A stretch of DNA of 64,000 bases, taken from assembly GCF_021390935.1 (NCBI RefSeq), contig NZ_JAJPUI010000005.1, forward strand, positions 62,001-126,000. Direction: 5' to 3'. The first letter of the stretch is position 1. Every line of letters begins with the position of its first letter. Source of the stretch: Streptomyces sp. CC228A. Its GTDB lineage: Bacteria; Actinomycetota; Actinomycetes; Streptomycetales; Streptomycetaceae. Under the pieces are notes generated by a model that worked only from the letters and a program-made list of their open reading frames with translations, was not told the DNA's origin and made no database searches. Below are positions 23,167 through 32,267 of the stretch, in pieces. Both the position numbers and the translations under genes were made by a program.

Positions 23167-25255
23167 CAGGGTCCGCTTCGACAGGCGGGAGCACACCGTG
23201 GCCGCCCTGCACGGCACATCGGTCCGCCTGGTCGACGACGCCCAGGCGGCGAGCGTCGTGCTGCTGGGGCATCTGCTGGCCTCGGAGGGCTTCGCCGTGC
23301 TCAGCACCGGCCCTTCGCGCCCGCCGTTGCCGGAGGAGGGCGTGCTGGATGGGCTGCCGGAGGAAGTGGTGGAGCGGGCCTGGTGGTGGCAGCGGCATCT
23401 GACCGAGCTGATGACGGGCCGCGTGGATGGTGATCCGCACGCCCCCATGAGGGCCGAGTACGACCCGGAGGTGCACTCGGTGCGTCAGCGGGAGCTGGCC
23501 AAGCTCGCCGAACTACGGCAGGGCGGCGAGGAGGTGGCGCTGAGCACGCTGCGCCGGATGCGGGCCCGCTTCGAGCGTGACGGGGTGGCGGGTTTGGTGG
23601 ACGGGCGGCAGCGCAAGCCGGCCACCGGCACGGGCCGGGCCGATCCGCGGGTGGTGGCCGCGATCGAGCAGGTCGTGAACCGCCGGACCAATGAGGCGAC
23701 GGTGTCCGCGCAGGTGCTGCGGCGCCAGGTCGAACGCCTCTTGGCGGACGAGCACGGCGCCGGAGAAGTCCCGATGCCGTCCAGGGCGACGTTCTACCGG
23801 CTGCTGGAGGCGGTTTCGACAGGGCGGCACCTGTTGGGATCGGCCCGCACACGCCGTGCGCTGGGAAAGCAGCCGAAGCGGATGTTCGGGCAGCTGACCG
23901 CGGTCCGGCCGGGTGAGGTGATGGAGATCGACTCCACGCCGCTGGACGTGATGGTCGTCCACGATGACGGAACGGTGGACCGCTGCGAGCTGACCGGGCT
24001 GGTGGATCTGGCGACCAGGACGCTGGCGGCGGTGGTGCTGCGGCCGTCGACGAAGGCGGTGGACGCCGCGCTGCTGCTGGCCCGGGCGATGACGCCGGAG
24101 CCGACGCGGCCCGGCTGGTCGGACGCGTTGCGCATGTCGCGTTCGGTGCTGCCCTATGCCTCGTTGTTGCCACTGGACGAGCGGCTGGCCAAGGCCGCCG
24201 CGAAGCCGGTGATCGTTCCGGAGACAGTGGTCAGCGACCGCGGCAAGGCGTTCATCTCGGACAACTTCCGCAATGCCTGCCGGCACCTGGGGATCTCGTT
24301 CCAGCCCGCGCACCCGGACACCCCGACCGACAAGCCGCACATCGAGCGGACGCTGGGGTCGGTGGCGACGATGTTCGCCCAGTACGTGGCCGGCTACACC
24401 GGCCGCAGCGCGGAGATGCGGGGCAAGGACCCGGCCGCGCAGGCGGCCTGGTCAATCCACGAACTCCAGGAACTCCTTCAGGAATGGGTCGTCGCCGTCT
24501 GGCAGGTCAGGCCGCACGACGGGCTTCGGGACCCGCTGATGCCGGACCGTCCGCTGAGTCCGAACGAGAAGTACGCCGCGTTGGTCTCGGCAGCCGGGTA
24601 CGTGCCGGTCGCGCTCAGCCCGGAGGAGTACATCCAGCTCATGCCGCGCGAGTGGCGGGTCGTCGGCCCTGGCGGGGTGCGGATCAACAACCGAACCTAC
24701 GACGCCCGCGAGCTGGGCCCCTGCAGGCGCCAGCCCTCCGGGGCCGGGCCGGACGGCAGGCTCTGGGAGGTTCACTACGACCCTTACGACATCTCCTGCG
24801 TCTGGGTACGCAACCACCGCAGCGAAGGGTGGATCACCGCGACCTGGCGCCACTTGCGGAGTTGCCCGGTCCCGATGGGTGAGCTGGTCTTCGACCGGGC
24901 CCACCAGGTGCTGGCCGAACGCGCTGGCCGCCGGCCGCACGAGGAGGAAGTCGCGCAAGTTGCTGCTGAGTTGCTGGACCGCGCGGCCGACGGTCCCGAG
25001 GGCGGGGCCGGGCGGCCCGCCCGCCGCGGCAAGGGCGGGCGCCGAGCGGCCGAGCGGCGCGACCGCAAGGTCGCCGCCCGCGCCAGGGCGACCAGCACCC
25101 CGGCCTGGCCCCGCCCCGAGCCGCCGACGGCCGGCCCGACGTCCCGGCTCGAACCGGCCCCGGATCCCGAGACCGCCGAGGAGATGGAGGAGGTGGCGAA
25201 GGTGGTGCCGCTGGGCATCTTCGACGCCCGGGAGGAGGCGAAACGATGGTGGTGA
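23132..25255 (+). CDS. tnsB: TnsB/TniA-type DDE transposase
   Basis: 707 residues, ATG within the end of tnsA. HTH DNA-binding domains occupy about 75-240. The RNase H-like core has Asp in M-E-I-D-S-T (~266), Asp in V-V-S-D-R-G-K (~369) and Glu in P-H-I-E-R-T (~405). A Mu-type beta-barrel follows (~500-600). The last ~110 residues are basic then acidic and end in F-D-A-R-E-E-A-K-R-W-W, a likely TnsC-contacting tail. It cleaves and joins the 3' ends. Confidence 0.93.
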   Translation: MPTRPRLLSLGDRVRFDRREHTVAALHGTSVRLVDDAQAASVVLLGHLLASEGFAVLSTGPSRPPLPEEGVLDGLPEEVVERAWWWQRHLTELMTGRVDGDPHAPMRAEYDPEVHSVRQRELAKLAELRQGGEEVALSTLRRMRARFERDGVAGLVDGRQRKPATGTGRADPRVVAAIEQVVNRRTNEATVSAQVLRRQVERLLADEHGAGEVPMPSRATFYRLLEAVSTGRHLLGSARTRRALGKQPKRMFGQLTAVRPGEVMEIDSTPLDVMVVHDDGTVDRCELTGLVDLATRTLAAVVLRPSTKAVDAALLLARAMTPEPTRPGWSDALRMSRSVLPYASLLPLDERLAKAAAKPVIVPETVVSDRGKAFISDNFRNACRHLGISFQPAHPDTPTDKPHIERTLGSVATMFAQYVAGYTGRSAEMRGKDPAAQAAWSIHELQELLQEWVVAVWQVRPHDGLRDPLMPDRPLSPNEKYAALVSAAGYVPVALSPEEYIQLMPREWRVVGPGGVRINNRTYDARELGPCRRQPSGAGPDGRLWEVHYDPYDISCVWVRNHRSEGWITATWRHLRSCPVPMGELVFDRAHQVLAERAGRRPHEEEVAQVAAELLDRAADGPEGGAGRPARRGKGGRRAAERRDRKVAARARATSTPAWPRPEPPTAGPTSRLEPAPDPETAEEMEEVAKVVPLGIFDAREEAKRWW

Positions 25256-26283
25256 ATACACCCGAGGAGCCCGAGCAGGCGCCGGGCGACGACGAGCGGA
25301 TCGAACCGCCCACCTCGCTGAGCGGGTGGCGCCGGTTCGTCGAGAAGGATCACGCGACCTTCGACCTCCTTCCCACGGCGCAGTGGGAGGCCATGGATGA
25401 CCGTGCGCGCGCCGCCTACGACGAGGCCCGCATCGACTACCACTCCGAACTGCAAGTCGTGCGCACCTCCACGGTCAGGGAAGTCGCCCACCAGGGGCGG
25501 CTGCTGACCCTGCTGAACCGTCGCGAAGAAGGCGCCCGCCGCGGGCTGATCATCTCTGGGGAGCGGACCACGGGGAAGACGACCGCACTCAAACAGCTCG
25601 GCCGCCTGCACGAACTGCGCGTCCGCCAGCGCTATCCCGGCGGCCGACGCATCCCGGTTGTCTACGTCACCGCCCCGCCCAAGGGCTCGGCCCGCAAGCT
25701 CGCGATGGAGTTCGCCCGCTTCCTCGGCCTGCCGTCGATCACTCCCCGTGCCAACACCGCGGATGTCACCAACGCGGTCTGCCAGGTCCTCATCGAGGCC
25801 CGCACCGATCTGGTGCTGGTGGACGAGATCCACCTGATGAACCTGGCCACCACCGCCGGCGAGGAGCTGTCCGACCACCTGAAGTACTTCACCGAGCACC
25901 TGCCCGCTACGTTCGTCTATGCCGGGATCGATGTCGAGCACTCCGGGCTGTTCACCGGCATCCGAGGCGACCAGATCGCTGGCCGCTGCACGCTCCTGCA
26001 TACCGGCCCCTTCCCCAGGGGCTCCGAGTGGGAGGGTCTGGTCGCGCAGCTGGAAGCCACCCTGCGGCTGCACCACTACAAGCCCGGAACCCTGGTGGAA
26101 CTGTCGGACTACCTCTACCAGCGCACCGGCGGCATGATTGGCAGCCTGTCCCACCTGGTCCGGCTGGCCGCCATCTCCGCGATCCTCGACGGCAGCGAAC
26201 GCATCACCCGCCGGCAGCTCCACCGACTTCGCGTCGACCACGCCAGCGAGCGTGACTACCGCGGAGAGGCAGCGGCGGGATGA
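25246..26283 (+). CDS. tnsC: TnsC/TniB-type AAA+ ATPase
   Basis: 345 residues, overlapping tnsB by 10 nt. Walker A G-E-R-T-T-G-K-T-T at about 105-113; Walker B L-V-L-V-D-E-I-H at about 189-196. A sensor/arginine region follows (G-I-R-G-D-Q-I-A-G-R). The protein would form ATP-dependent filaments on target DNA and activate TnsAB. The N-terminal ~60 residues fit the TnsB-hook or target-selector contact region. Confidence 0.92.
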   Translation: MVVNTPEEPEQAPGDDERIEPPTSLSGWRRFVEKDHATFDLLPTAQWEAMDDRARAAYDEARIDYHSELQVVRTSTVREVAHQGRLLTLLNRREEGARRGLIISGERTTGKTTALKQLGRLHELRVRQRYPGGRRIPVVYVTAPPKGSARKLAMEFARFLGLPSITPRANTADVTNAVCQVLIEARTDLVLVDEIHLMNLATTAGEELSDHLKYFTEHLPATFVYAGIDVEHSGLFTGIRGDQIAGRCTLLHTGPFPRGSEWEGLVAQLEATLRLHHYKPGTLVELSDYLYQRTGGMIGSLSHLVRLAAISAILDGSERITRRQLHRLRVDHASERDYRGEAAAG

Positions 26284-27230
26284 GCACACCGGCAGCTGTC
26301 TCGTCACTCCCGTTCACCCCGATCATCGCCCGCCCCTTGCCGCACACCGTCGTTCCGTTCGCCAACGAGACCGTCGCTTCCTACACCGACCGCCTCGCGG
26401 CAGCGAATCAGACCAAGGCTCGCCTCCTTCGTGCGCCTTCACGCTGGCTCGGCTGCTCTCTGAACGAACTGGAGCTGTTGCGCATCCTCAGCGACCAGCC
26501 CCGCACCAGCCTCGCTTGGGCCCTCCCCGAATTGCGATGCCACGCTCCAGACATCGCCCCTGTTCCGAAGAAACTCGGCGTGACCACCCGTTTCGCCTGC
26601 CGCCGCTGCGTCGCCCAGTCCGGAAGCACAATGCCGATTACCGTTCACGTCGCCACCCACTTCGAGAACGTTTGCATCAAGCACAACCTCTGGATTGGCA
26701 CCGGTATCACGACTCACCGCCACCAGCTCGACCTAACCACGGTTCCACAAGTCGTCCGGGCCCAGATCGCCTTGAACCGGCTTGTTCGGCGGCACGGCGA
26801 ACCGTTCATGACCGAGTGCTACCGACACTGCGACCGGCTCTGGACCAACCTGGACAAGCGAGGACTAGTCCGGAGCGATGCCGAAGAACTACTCGATCGC
26901 CTCTGCGAAATCGATGTCCCTGACGTCCGATACCGCCTTGGCTCCTTCGACCGCCGTCGCCAGGCGTCCCGCTATCCCCAGGTCGTCAAGTTCACGGCAA
27001 TGATCGCGTCACGCACCTTGCGGCGCATCGCACGAGGGTCCTCCGAAGACGCGGAACGTGAAGTCCCTGACGAGTTCGCCCGTCGCTTTCCCCTCGACTA
27101 CCGCCCTCGCTCCATCACGGGGCCCTGGATGCGAGACGCCCTCGCCACGCTGGCCAAGCGCATGGACGCCTATGCCAGACTCCTGAAATTGAGCGAGACA
27201 GGCGAGCTCCCTCTGTCTCTCCTGCCTTGA
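26280..27230 (+). CDS. tniQ: TniQ/TnsD-family target-selection protein
   Basis: 316 residues, ATG overlapping the tnsC stop (ATGA). The N-terminus has the TniQ P-F-A-N-E-T-V-A-S-Y segment and a zinc-binding C-R-R-C (~107-110) followed by a paired C and H (E-N-V-C-I-K-H). TniQ proteins guide TnsC to an attachment site. At 316 residues it is longer than CRISPR-associated TniQ and has a C-terminal region that could read a DNA site directly. Base composition appears less GC-rich than neighbouring chromosomal genes. Confidence 0.88.
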   Translation: MSTPAAVSSLPFTPIIARPLPHTVVPFANETVASYTDRLAAANQTKARLLRAPSRWLGCSLNELELLRILSDQPRTSLAWALPELRCHAPDIAPVPKKLGVTTRFACRRCVAQSGSTMPITVHVATHFENVCIKHNLWIGTGITTHRHQLDLTTVPQVVRAQIALNRLVRRHGEPFMTECYRHCDRLWTNLDKRGLVRSDAEELLDRLCEIDVPDVRYRLGSFDRRRQASRYPQVVKFTAMIASRTLRRIARGSSEDAEREVPDEFARRFPLDYRPRSITGPWMRDALATLAKRMDAYARLLKLSETGELPLSLLP

Positions 27231-27252
27231 CACTCCGCAGGTCAAGCCCTTC

Positions 27253-27269
27253 CTCACCTTCAGCGAGAC
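27253..27269 (-). repeat. Internal inverted copy of the transposon-end site
   Basis: Seventeen bases exactly inverse to 22229-22245. It lies 23 nt after tniQ and before the cargo. A second related site ending in GAGACA is at about 27182-27200, within the last tniQ codons. The terminal T of TGT is lost here. It looks like a former right end or an internal TnsB site. Confidence 0.7.
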
Positions 27270-27294
27270 GGGCGAGATCACTAGGCTCCTCCCC

Positions 27295-27819
27295 ATGGCC
27301 AACGATCTCGGATTCACCTGCACGTGTTGCGGCAGGCACCACGGCGAGCTGCCGATGAACTACTCCGCCACGGCCCCCTACGTCTGGGACCCGAATTTCG
27401 CCGATGCCCCTGACTGCCTACTGTCCGCCGATCAGTGCGTCATCCAGGCGCAGCACTACTTCGTCAAGGGCTTGATCGAGATACCGGTCATCGGCAGCGA
27501 CGAGGTGTTCTCCTGGGGCGTCTGGGTCTCCCTCAGCCGTGAGAACTTCTCCCGCGCGGCTGACCTGTGGGACACGCCGGGACGCGAGTCGGAGAAGCCG
27601 TACTTCGGCTGGCTCACCACCGAGCTGACGATCTACTCCCCCACCACCATCAACCTGAAGACCAACCTCCACACCCGCCCAGTCGGTGAGCGTCCCCTCA
27701 TCGAGCTCGAACCCACCGACCACCCGCTCGCTGTCGAACAGCGCGTCGGAATCACCATGGACCGCGTACGCGAAATCGCCGAATCTCTCTTGCACGGTGC
27801 CAGGAGCGAATCCGGATGA
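27295..27819 (+). CDS. DUF2199 domain protein
   Basis: 174 residues. A TAGGCT box 7 nt before the ATG suggests a leaderless message. The N-terminus has the family's C-T-C-C-G-x-x-H-G-E-L-P metal-binding-like start and the later Y-F-V-K-G-L-I-E-I-P-V block. Function unknown; DUF2199 genes often sit in immunity-gene arrays of polymorphic toxin systems. First cargo gene after the transposition genes. Confidence 0.8.
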   Translation: MANDLGFTCTCCGRHHGELPMNYSATAPYVWDPNFADAPDCLLSADQCVIQAQHYFVKGLIEIPVIGSDEVFSWGVWVSLSRENFSRAADLWDTPGRESEKPYFGWLTTELTIYSPTTINLKTNLHTRPVGERPLIELEPTDHPLAVEQRVGITMDRVREIAESLLHGARSESG

Positions 27820-27852
27820 CGATCAAGGCAGCACTGACCTAGCGTTCCGTGC

Positions 27853-28344
27853 ATGACATCCCCAGACAGCCACCTCGACGACAAGCCCAGCGTGACCGTC
27901 CGTTGCCAGGACAACTCATCAGTGAGCGTGGCGTTCTGCGACCGATTCAGCTTCGACCAGGACTCTGTCCACTACGCCGTAGAAGCCCGGGCGCCTGGCC
28001 TGATCGCCCGTGTCAACGAGGTGGTCGCCTGGATCTGTGACAACGACCTCACCACGTTCCTGGACGCGCTGGCCGCAGATTACTGGGGCTGGGCAGGTGA
28101 GCGGACCTGGCACACCATGGACCGCGACCTCGCTGTCTCTGCCGTCTTCCGCTCCGGCGGTTACATCGGCCTGACCTGGACTATTCGTCCCTGGCGGAGC
28201 GTGGCAGGCGACTGGAGCACCTCGGTGACCACCTGGTTGGAGGCCGGCGAGCAGATGTCGTCCTTCGCATCCGATATCCGGCACTTTCTGGCTGTGGAGC
28301 ACGTCGCCCACCCACCGATGGATGTCCCACCGCCAGGTCGATGA
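27853..28344 (+). CDS. DUF6228-like protein
   Basis: 163 residues. TAGCGT lies 7 nt before the ATG. The sequence is acidic and aromatic, with F-L-D-A-L-A-A-D-Y-W-G-W and a W-T-I-R-P-W segment, as I recall for DUF6228 proteins of Streptomyces. No signal peptide or membrane helix. Possibly an immunity protein, judged only from its neighbours. Confidence 0.6.
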   Translation: MTSPDSHLDDKPSVTVRCQDNSSVSVAFCDRFSFDQDSVHYAVEARAPGLIARVNEVVAWICDNDLTTFLDALAADYWGWAGERTWHTMDRDLAVSAVFRSGGYIGLTWTIRPWRSVAGDWSTSVTTWLEAGEQMSSFASDIRHFLAVEHVAHPPMDVPPPGR

Positions 28345-28425
28345 CGCCCAGATCCGCCTCCTGATACACGAAGTGGCATCAATCACGACAACGCGGGGCG
28401 AGATCTGATCGGGCTGCGGACGCCG

Positions 28426-28956
28426 TCACGCCATGGTGCTGCGGTTGAGCAGCGAACCGGCCCGGTTCTGCTCGGACGCGAAGAAACCCTTGATGTGATC
28501 GAAGGTGATGCGTACAGGACGCCCGGCCAGATACTGATCATAGGCTTCGCGTTGCTTCTGGTACTCCCGCTTCGGCACCGGCATCTCGTCGGCGGGCCGC
28601 CACACGACCTCGACCAGCGCTGCGGCGTCGGACTGTGGGTACTGCGGACCGTCGGACTGAGCGATGATGAAGGCCAGTTGATGTGTGGCCTGGTTGCGCG
28701 CCCAGCGCGCTCCCTGAACGAGCCTTCGGCCGTAGTTGTCGGCGTCACTCAAATACGTCGGATCGTTCTCGCGCATCTGCTCTTCGAGTGAGCACAGCCA
28801 GAACAGGCACTCCGTTGCGGAGGCGAGGGCAGCAAAACCGTCGTCGTGCTCAGTGACTCGCGTGACGTCCCGCAAGAAGCGCTGCACAGCCTGGTAGTAG
28901 CCCATCACGGCCGCGCTCAGCATCTCCGGATCAGGCTGCTGGAGGGTATCCGTCAC
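28426..28956 (-). CDS. Uncharacterised helical protein
   Basis: 176 residues from GTG 28956, which has GGGAAG at suitable distance; the frame is open further upstream without a site. Mostly alpha-helical and acidic, with W-A-R-N-Q-A-T-H-Q-L-A-F and R-I-T-F-D-H-I-K-G-F segments. I do not recognise a family. It is convergent with the DUF6228-like gene and divergent from the SMI1/KNR4 gene. Part of the transposon cargo. Confidence 0.6.
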   Translation of the reverse strand: MTDTLQQPDPEMLSAAVMGYYQAVQRFLRDVTRVTEHDDGFAALASATECLFWLCSLEEQMRENDPTYLSDADNYGRRLVQGARWARNQATHQLAFIIAQSDGPQYPQSDAAALVEVVWRPADEMPVPKREYQKQREAYDQYLAGRPVRITFDHIKGFFASEQNRAGSLLNRSTMA

Positions 28957-29119
28957 GTCACTTCCCGATGTCGAGTGCAAGGTATGACAGCCCAGAATGC
29001 ACGCCGCTGCCCCCGCAAGGCGAGGAGTTTCCTCTGGGCCTGCGCCCAGCGGGCCGTCATGTCCTGCGATCTCCAGGATGCAGACCAGGCTCAGCTCATG
29101 ACCCTGTACCGTCAGCGAC

Positions 29120-29884
29120 ATGGTCGGGTCTTTCGACGTGGCTCAGGCTCTGCGCGGCGGGATACGCGACAGACGGCAGGCCTGGGACTTTGTCCGTGAT
29201 TTCGCGGCAGCATGGTCGGCGCCGCTGGGCGTCAGCTCCGGCGCGCACGAGGCAGAGTTGGAGCAGGCCGAGGCAGCCCTGGGGTTCCGCTTGCCAGTGG
29301 CGCTACGCGAGGGCTATTCGCTTCTCGGAGCCACGCGGCGCGATCTCACGGGGAACCAGGATCCGCTACTGCCCGCCTCTGAACTCTTCGTGCACGATGA
29401 GTTCGGAGGAGTCCTGGTCTTCCGCAGCGAGAACCAAGGGTGTGCCTTCTGGGGCGTTCGTCTTCGAGACCTCGATCAGGTCGATCCGCCGGTGTTCGTG
29501 CAGTCGCGAGACGGCTGGATCCCCTTCCTGGAGAGGGCCTCTCTCGCCTGGGTCGAACTCGTGCTCAGTGAGACGCTCCTCGGCGAAGGGCGACTCTATA
29601 ACGCCTGTGAACTGCCCGCCGAGCTGATCAGTGAGCTACCGAGGTGGTTCACGCACGTGGACTTTCCCGACTACCCGATGTGGACGGGGATGGAGGAAGC
29701 ACCTGTGCGCTGGTTTTCGGCGCCGGGGAAGCTCCTGCGCTTGGACGGACAGGACGACCACAGCTGGTTGCACGTTCGAGGAAGGACAGCTGCCGACCTG
29801 CAGTCGATCTACTCGGCTGTCCCTGGGCAATGGGCGTGCGGGTACTCCGAGCTCCCCGAGGCCGATGAGCTGCCCTTCTATTGA
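29120..29884 (+). CDS. SMI1/KNR4 (SUKH) family protein
   Basis: 254 residues. The SUKH pattern is clear: E-L-E-Q-A-E-A-A-L-G-F-R-L-P-V-A-L-R-E-G-Y near residue 47, then L-F-V-H-D-E-F and V-F-R-S-E-N-Q-G-C. SUKH proteins are the commonest immunity proteins against secreted nuclease toxins. No toxin gene is present here. The ORF now ends in Y-TGA. Without the adjacent IS630 insertion it would end one residue earlier at TAA. Confidence 0.82.
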   Translation: MVGSFDVAQALRGGIRDRRQAWDFVRDFAAAWSAPLGVSSGAHEAELEQAEAALGFRLPVALREGYSLLGATRRDLTGNQDPLLPASELFVHDEFGGVLVFRSENQGCAFWGVRLRDLDQVDPPVFVQSRDGWIPFLERASLAWVELVLSETLLGEGRLYNACELPAELISELPRWFTHVDFPDYPMWTGMEEAPVRWFSAPGKLLRLDGQDDHSWLHVRGRTAADLQSIYSAVPGQWACGYSELPEADELPFY

Positions 29885-30985
29885 TCAGAAACTCATGGGG
29901 TTCTCGTCCATGACGTAGCGGACGTGTGGGCCACCGAAGTAGCCGCGGACGATGTGCGGCTGACGCTGACGCCTGCGGAAGAAGCGGCGGGTTTCGGCAG
30001 CGAGTTCGGCCTGGTCGCGGGCCCGGTGCTGCTTGGGCAGGCTGTGCTTGAGGTCGGCGTTGACCAGCTCGTCGGGGTTCAGCTCGGGCGAGTACGGGGC
30101 AGGAAGTGCAGCTCTACATCATCGGGGTGGGCGGCGAGCCAGTCGCGGACCTTCTTCGAGCGGTGCGCGGAGTGACCGTCGACCACGAGGTGGACCTTGT
30201 GGTCGAAGTGGCCGGCGAGCCGGCCCAGGAAGCGGCACATCACTTCGGCGGTGAAGGACTCGGTGAAGACCATGAAGTGCATCCGGCCCTTGGTGCTGAT
30301 CGCCGACATCGCGTTCACGGAGAACCGGTTCCCGCTCCGCCGCACGACGGGCGTCTTCCCCTTCTCACCCCAGGTGCGGCCGGTGACCTGGTCGGATCGG
30401 ATGCCGACCTGGTCGGCGAAGAGGATCTCGCCGCCGTCTTTCTTCGCCTGCACGCGGATCTTCGGCCAGGTCTCTTCATGCCAGCGCCGGACGGCCTCGG
30501 GGTCCTGCTCGACGGCCCGCTTGTCCGGGCGCTGGAAGGACAGCCCCCATCGCTTCAAATACTTGCCCACCCCCACCTCGGTCAGCCGCACCCGGTACAG
30601 CTTCGCGATCAGCTCGCCCACCAGCCGCCGTGTCCACAGCTGACCGGAAAGCCCCACGTCACACGGCCGGTGGTCCAGGACCGCCTGCCGCACCGCGGCC
30701 TGCTCGGCCTCCCCGAGCACCTGGTGCACACCGACCGGCTTACCCCGAGGACGCATGACCAGGGCCTCCCGACCACCGGCCTGCCACTTCGCCCACCAGC
30801 CGTCGACCGCCTTCAGCGACACCCCGAACACTGCCGCCACGTCCTCGCGGTCCCGCCCCGCCATCAGAGCGGCCACCGCCCGCAGCCGCAGGGCCTCCTG
30901 CGCCGACGGCGACAGATGCCGCGCGTCCCCCACCAGATCGCTCACACCCACCCAACGACCCAGAACCCAAACCGTTTCTGATCAA
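29881..30985 (-). mobile_element. IS630-family insertion sequence
   Basis: About 1.1 kb with 12-bp perfect terminal inverted repeats (29881-29892 and 30974-30985) and a TA duplication on both sides (29879-29880 and 30986-30987), the hallmark of IS630/Tc1-type insertion. It sits inside the Tn7-like cargo, exactly in the overlapping stop codons of two convergent genes. Confidence 0.88.
29885..30951 (-). pseudogene. IS630-family transposase, frameshifted
   Basis: Starts at GTG 30951. An N-terminal HTH (V-F-G-V-S-L-K-A-V-D-G-W-W) is followed by the DDE core: I-L-F-A-D-Q-V-G, then L-V-V-D-G-H-S-A-H. At about 30105 one base is missing in a C run before the conserved P-Y-S-P-E-L-N-P-D-E block, which carries the third acidic residue. 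That block continues in another frame to the end at 29885. In the N-terminal frame the protein stops within a few residues. Inactive unless the lost base is a sequence error. Confidence 0.85.
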
Positions 30986-31575
30986 TAAGTGAGTGATCGC
31001 AAGGGAAACATCGCGCTCAGTCTCGGCAGCCGGAGGGAAGCCTCATCCTCGCACCGCACGTCCCACCGCTTGCCAAGCGGCTCAGAACTGTCGCCACTAT
31101 TGCGCTGCTCGGCGTCGAGGGCGTCGTAGAACGCCTCGCCGCACTCGTCATCGACGCCGGTCAGGATCCCGTACGCCTCCATGGCGACATAGTCGAGCGA
31201 CTCCCACCCTGGCCAGTCGTCGTTCCACACCTCCCGCGGACGCCCCAGCAGGCCCTGGACTTCCGGGGCGTCGGCCAGGGCATCAGGGTTGGCCACCGCT
31301 TGGGAGAACACATCCCGGCCGAGACTCACCATCCACAGGCCGAAGTAGCAAAACCCGTCGTCCGTACACCAACCGCCGAAGATCCTATCCGCGGCTGCCC
31401 ACAGGTCCCACGTGAACGCCTCGTGCGTCACCTCGTCCAAGCGCACCTGGAACTGCACCACCTCAGTCAGCGACCTTCGCGACAGTTCGCCACGCAGCCA
31501 CGCGAGCCGTTCGTCTGGCCCTTGCACCTGCCGCCGGCACTCCTCGATGAGGTCCCAGAAAGAATCGATGTCCAC
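30982..31575 (-). CDS. DUF4240 domain protein
   Basis: 197 residues from GTG 31575, chosen because D-I-D-S-F-W-D-L-I-E is the usual start of DUF4240 proteins. Later blocks W-A-A-A-D-R-I-F-G-G-W-C and D-D-x-F-x-Y-F-x-x-W-M-V-S-L-G-R fit the family. Function unknown; such genes are frequent in putative immunity arrays. The IS630 insertion has added one Tyr codon and a TGA to its end. Confidence 0.8.
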   Translation of the reverse strand: MDIDSFWDLIEECRRQVQGPDERLAWLRGELSRRSLTEVVQFQVRLDEVTHEAFTWDLWAAADRIFGGWCTDDGFCYFGLWMVSLGRDVFSQAVANPDALADAPEVQGLLGRPREVWNDDWPGWESLDYVAMEAYGILTGVDDECGEAFYDALDAEQRNSGDSSEPLGKRWDVRCEDEASLRLPRLSAMFPLRSLTY

Positions 31576-31632
31576 AACGGCACTGTGCCAGGCACCTCTG
31601 ACAACACCCGGTCCACGGACTATGTTCGAGTG

Positions 31633-31902
31633 GTGGAAGATCCGGAGATCATCATCAAGCTCACCTCGGATGAGGCGCTGGTCCTGTCGGACTGGCTGGA
31701 GCAGGTGCAGATGACGGACCTCAGCCTGCTCGTCGACGATGCGGCGGTCTGGGCGCCCCTTCACCGCATCGCCGGAACGCTCGACAAGTCGCTACCGGGA
31801 ATCTTCGCAGCGGACTACGCCGAACGTCTGGAAGCAGCCCGCCGCAGGCTTCGTCCGGTCCCGGACAGCGACACCACTGATCACAAGGGCTCGGACGCAT
31901 GA
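31633..31902 (+). CDS. Small uncharacterised cargo protein
   Basis: 89 residues. GTG 31633 is preferred over 31630 because TATGTT at 31621-31626 is then 6-7 nt upstream (leaderless). Acidic, with L-T-S-D-E-A-L-V-L-S-D-W-L-E and I-A-G-T-L-D-K-S-L-P-G-I-F. Overlaps the next gene by 4 nt (ATGA). Family unknown; the pair may be another immunity unit. Confidence 0.6.
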   Translation: MEDPEIIIKLTSDEALVLSDWLEQVQMTDLSLLVDDAAVWAPLHRIAGTLDKSLPGIFAADYAERLEAARRRLRPVPDSDTTDHKGSDA

Positions 31903-32267
31903 AACCCCTCTCGGAAATGACCGAACGCGAGTACTTCGCCAGCGTTGGCCAACGTCCCGGCATGTTCGTCGGCAAGACCTCCTTCCACATGCTGACCGCG
32001 TTCCTGACCGGCTACGACCAGCACGCTCTCCGGCATGGTGGTCACGGCCTCACCGGCTGGCACGACTGGCTTGTCGCCCGTCGCGGACGTGACTGCAGCC
32101 ACGCCTGGCCCGGCCAGGTTCTCCACGTCGCCATCCCGAACGGCTGGGACGACATCTGGAACCTTCCACCTGAGGACGAACAACACGCGATCAAGGTCCT
32201 GTTCAAGCTCCTCGACGAGTTCGCGGCCGAGCGCGAAGCAGCCCAGGGTGCACAGTTCTCAGATTGA
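31899..32267 (+). CDS. Uncharacterised cargo protein, last gene of the transposon
   Basis: 122 residues, ATG overlapping the previous stop. Features: R-P-G-M-F-V-G near the N-terminus, H-A-W-P-G-Q-V-L-H and a C-terminal helix L-F-K-L-L-D-E-F-A-A-E-R. I have seen similar proteins beside immunity-type genes in Streptomyces but know no activity. Its 3' end runs into the right-end TnsB-site region. Confidence 0.6.
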   Translation: MKPLSEMTEREYFASVGQRPGMFVGKTSFHMLTAFLTGYDQHALRHGGHGLTGWHDWLVARRGRDCSHAWPGQVLHVAIPNGWDDIWNLPPEDEQHAIKVLFKLLDEFAAEREAAQGAQFSD

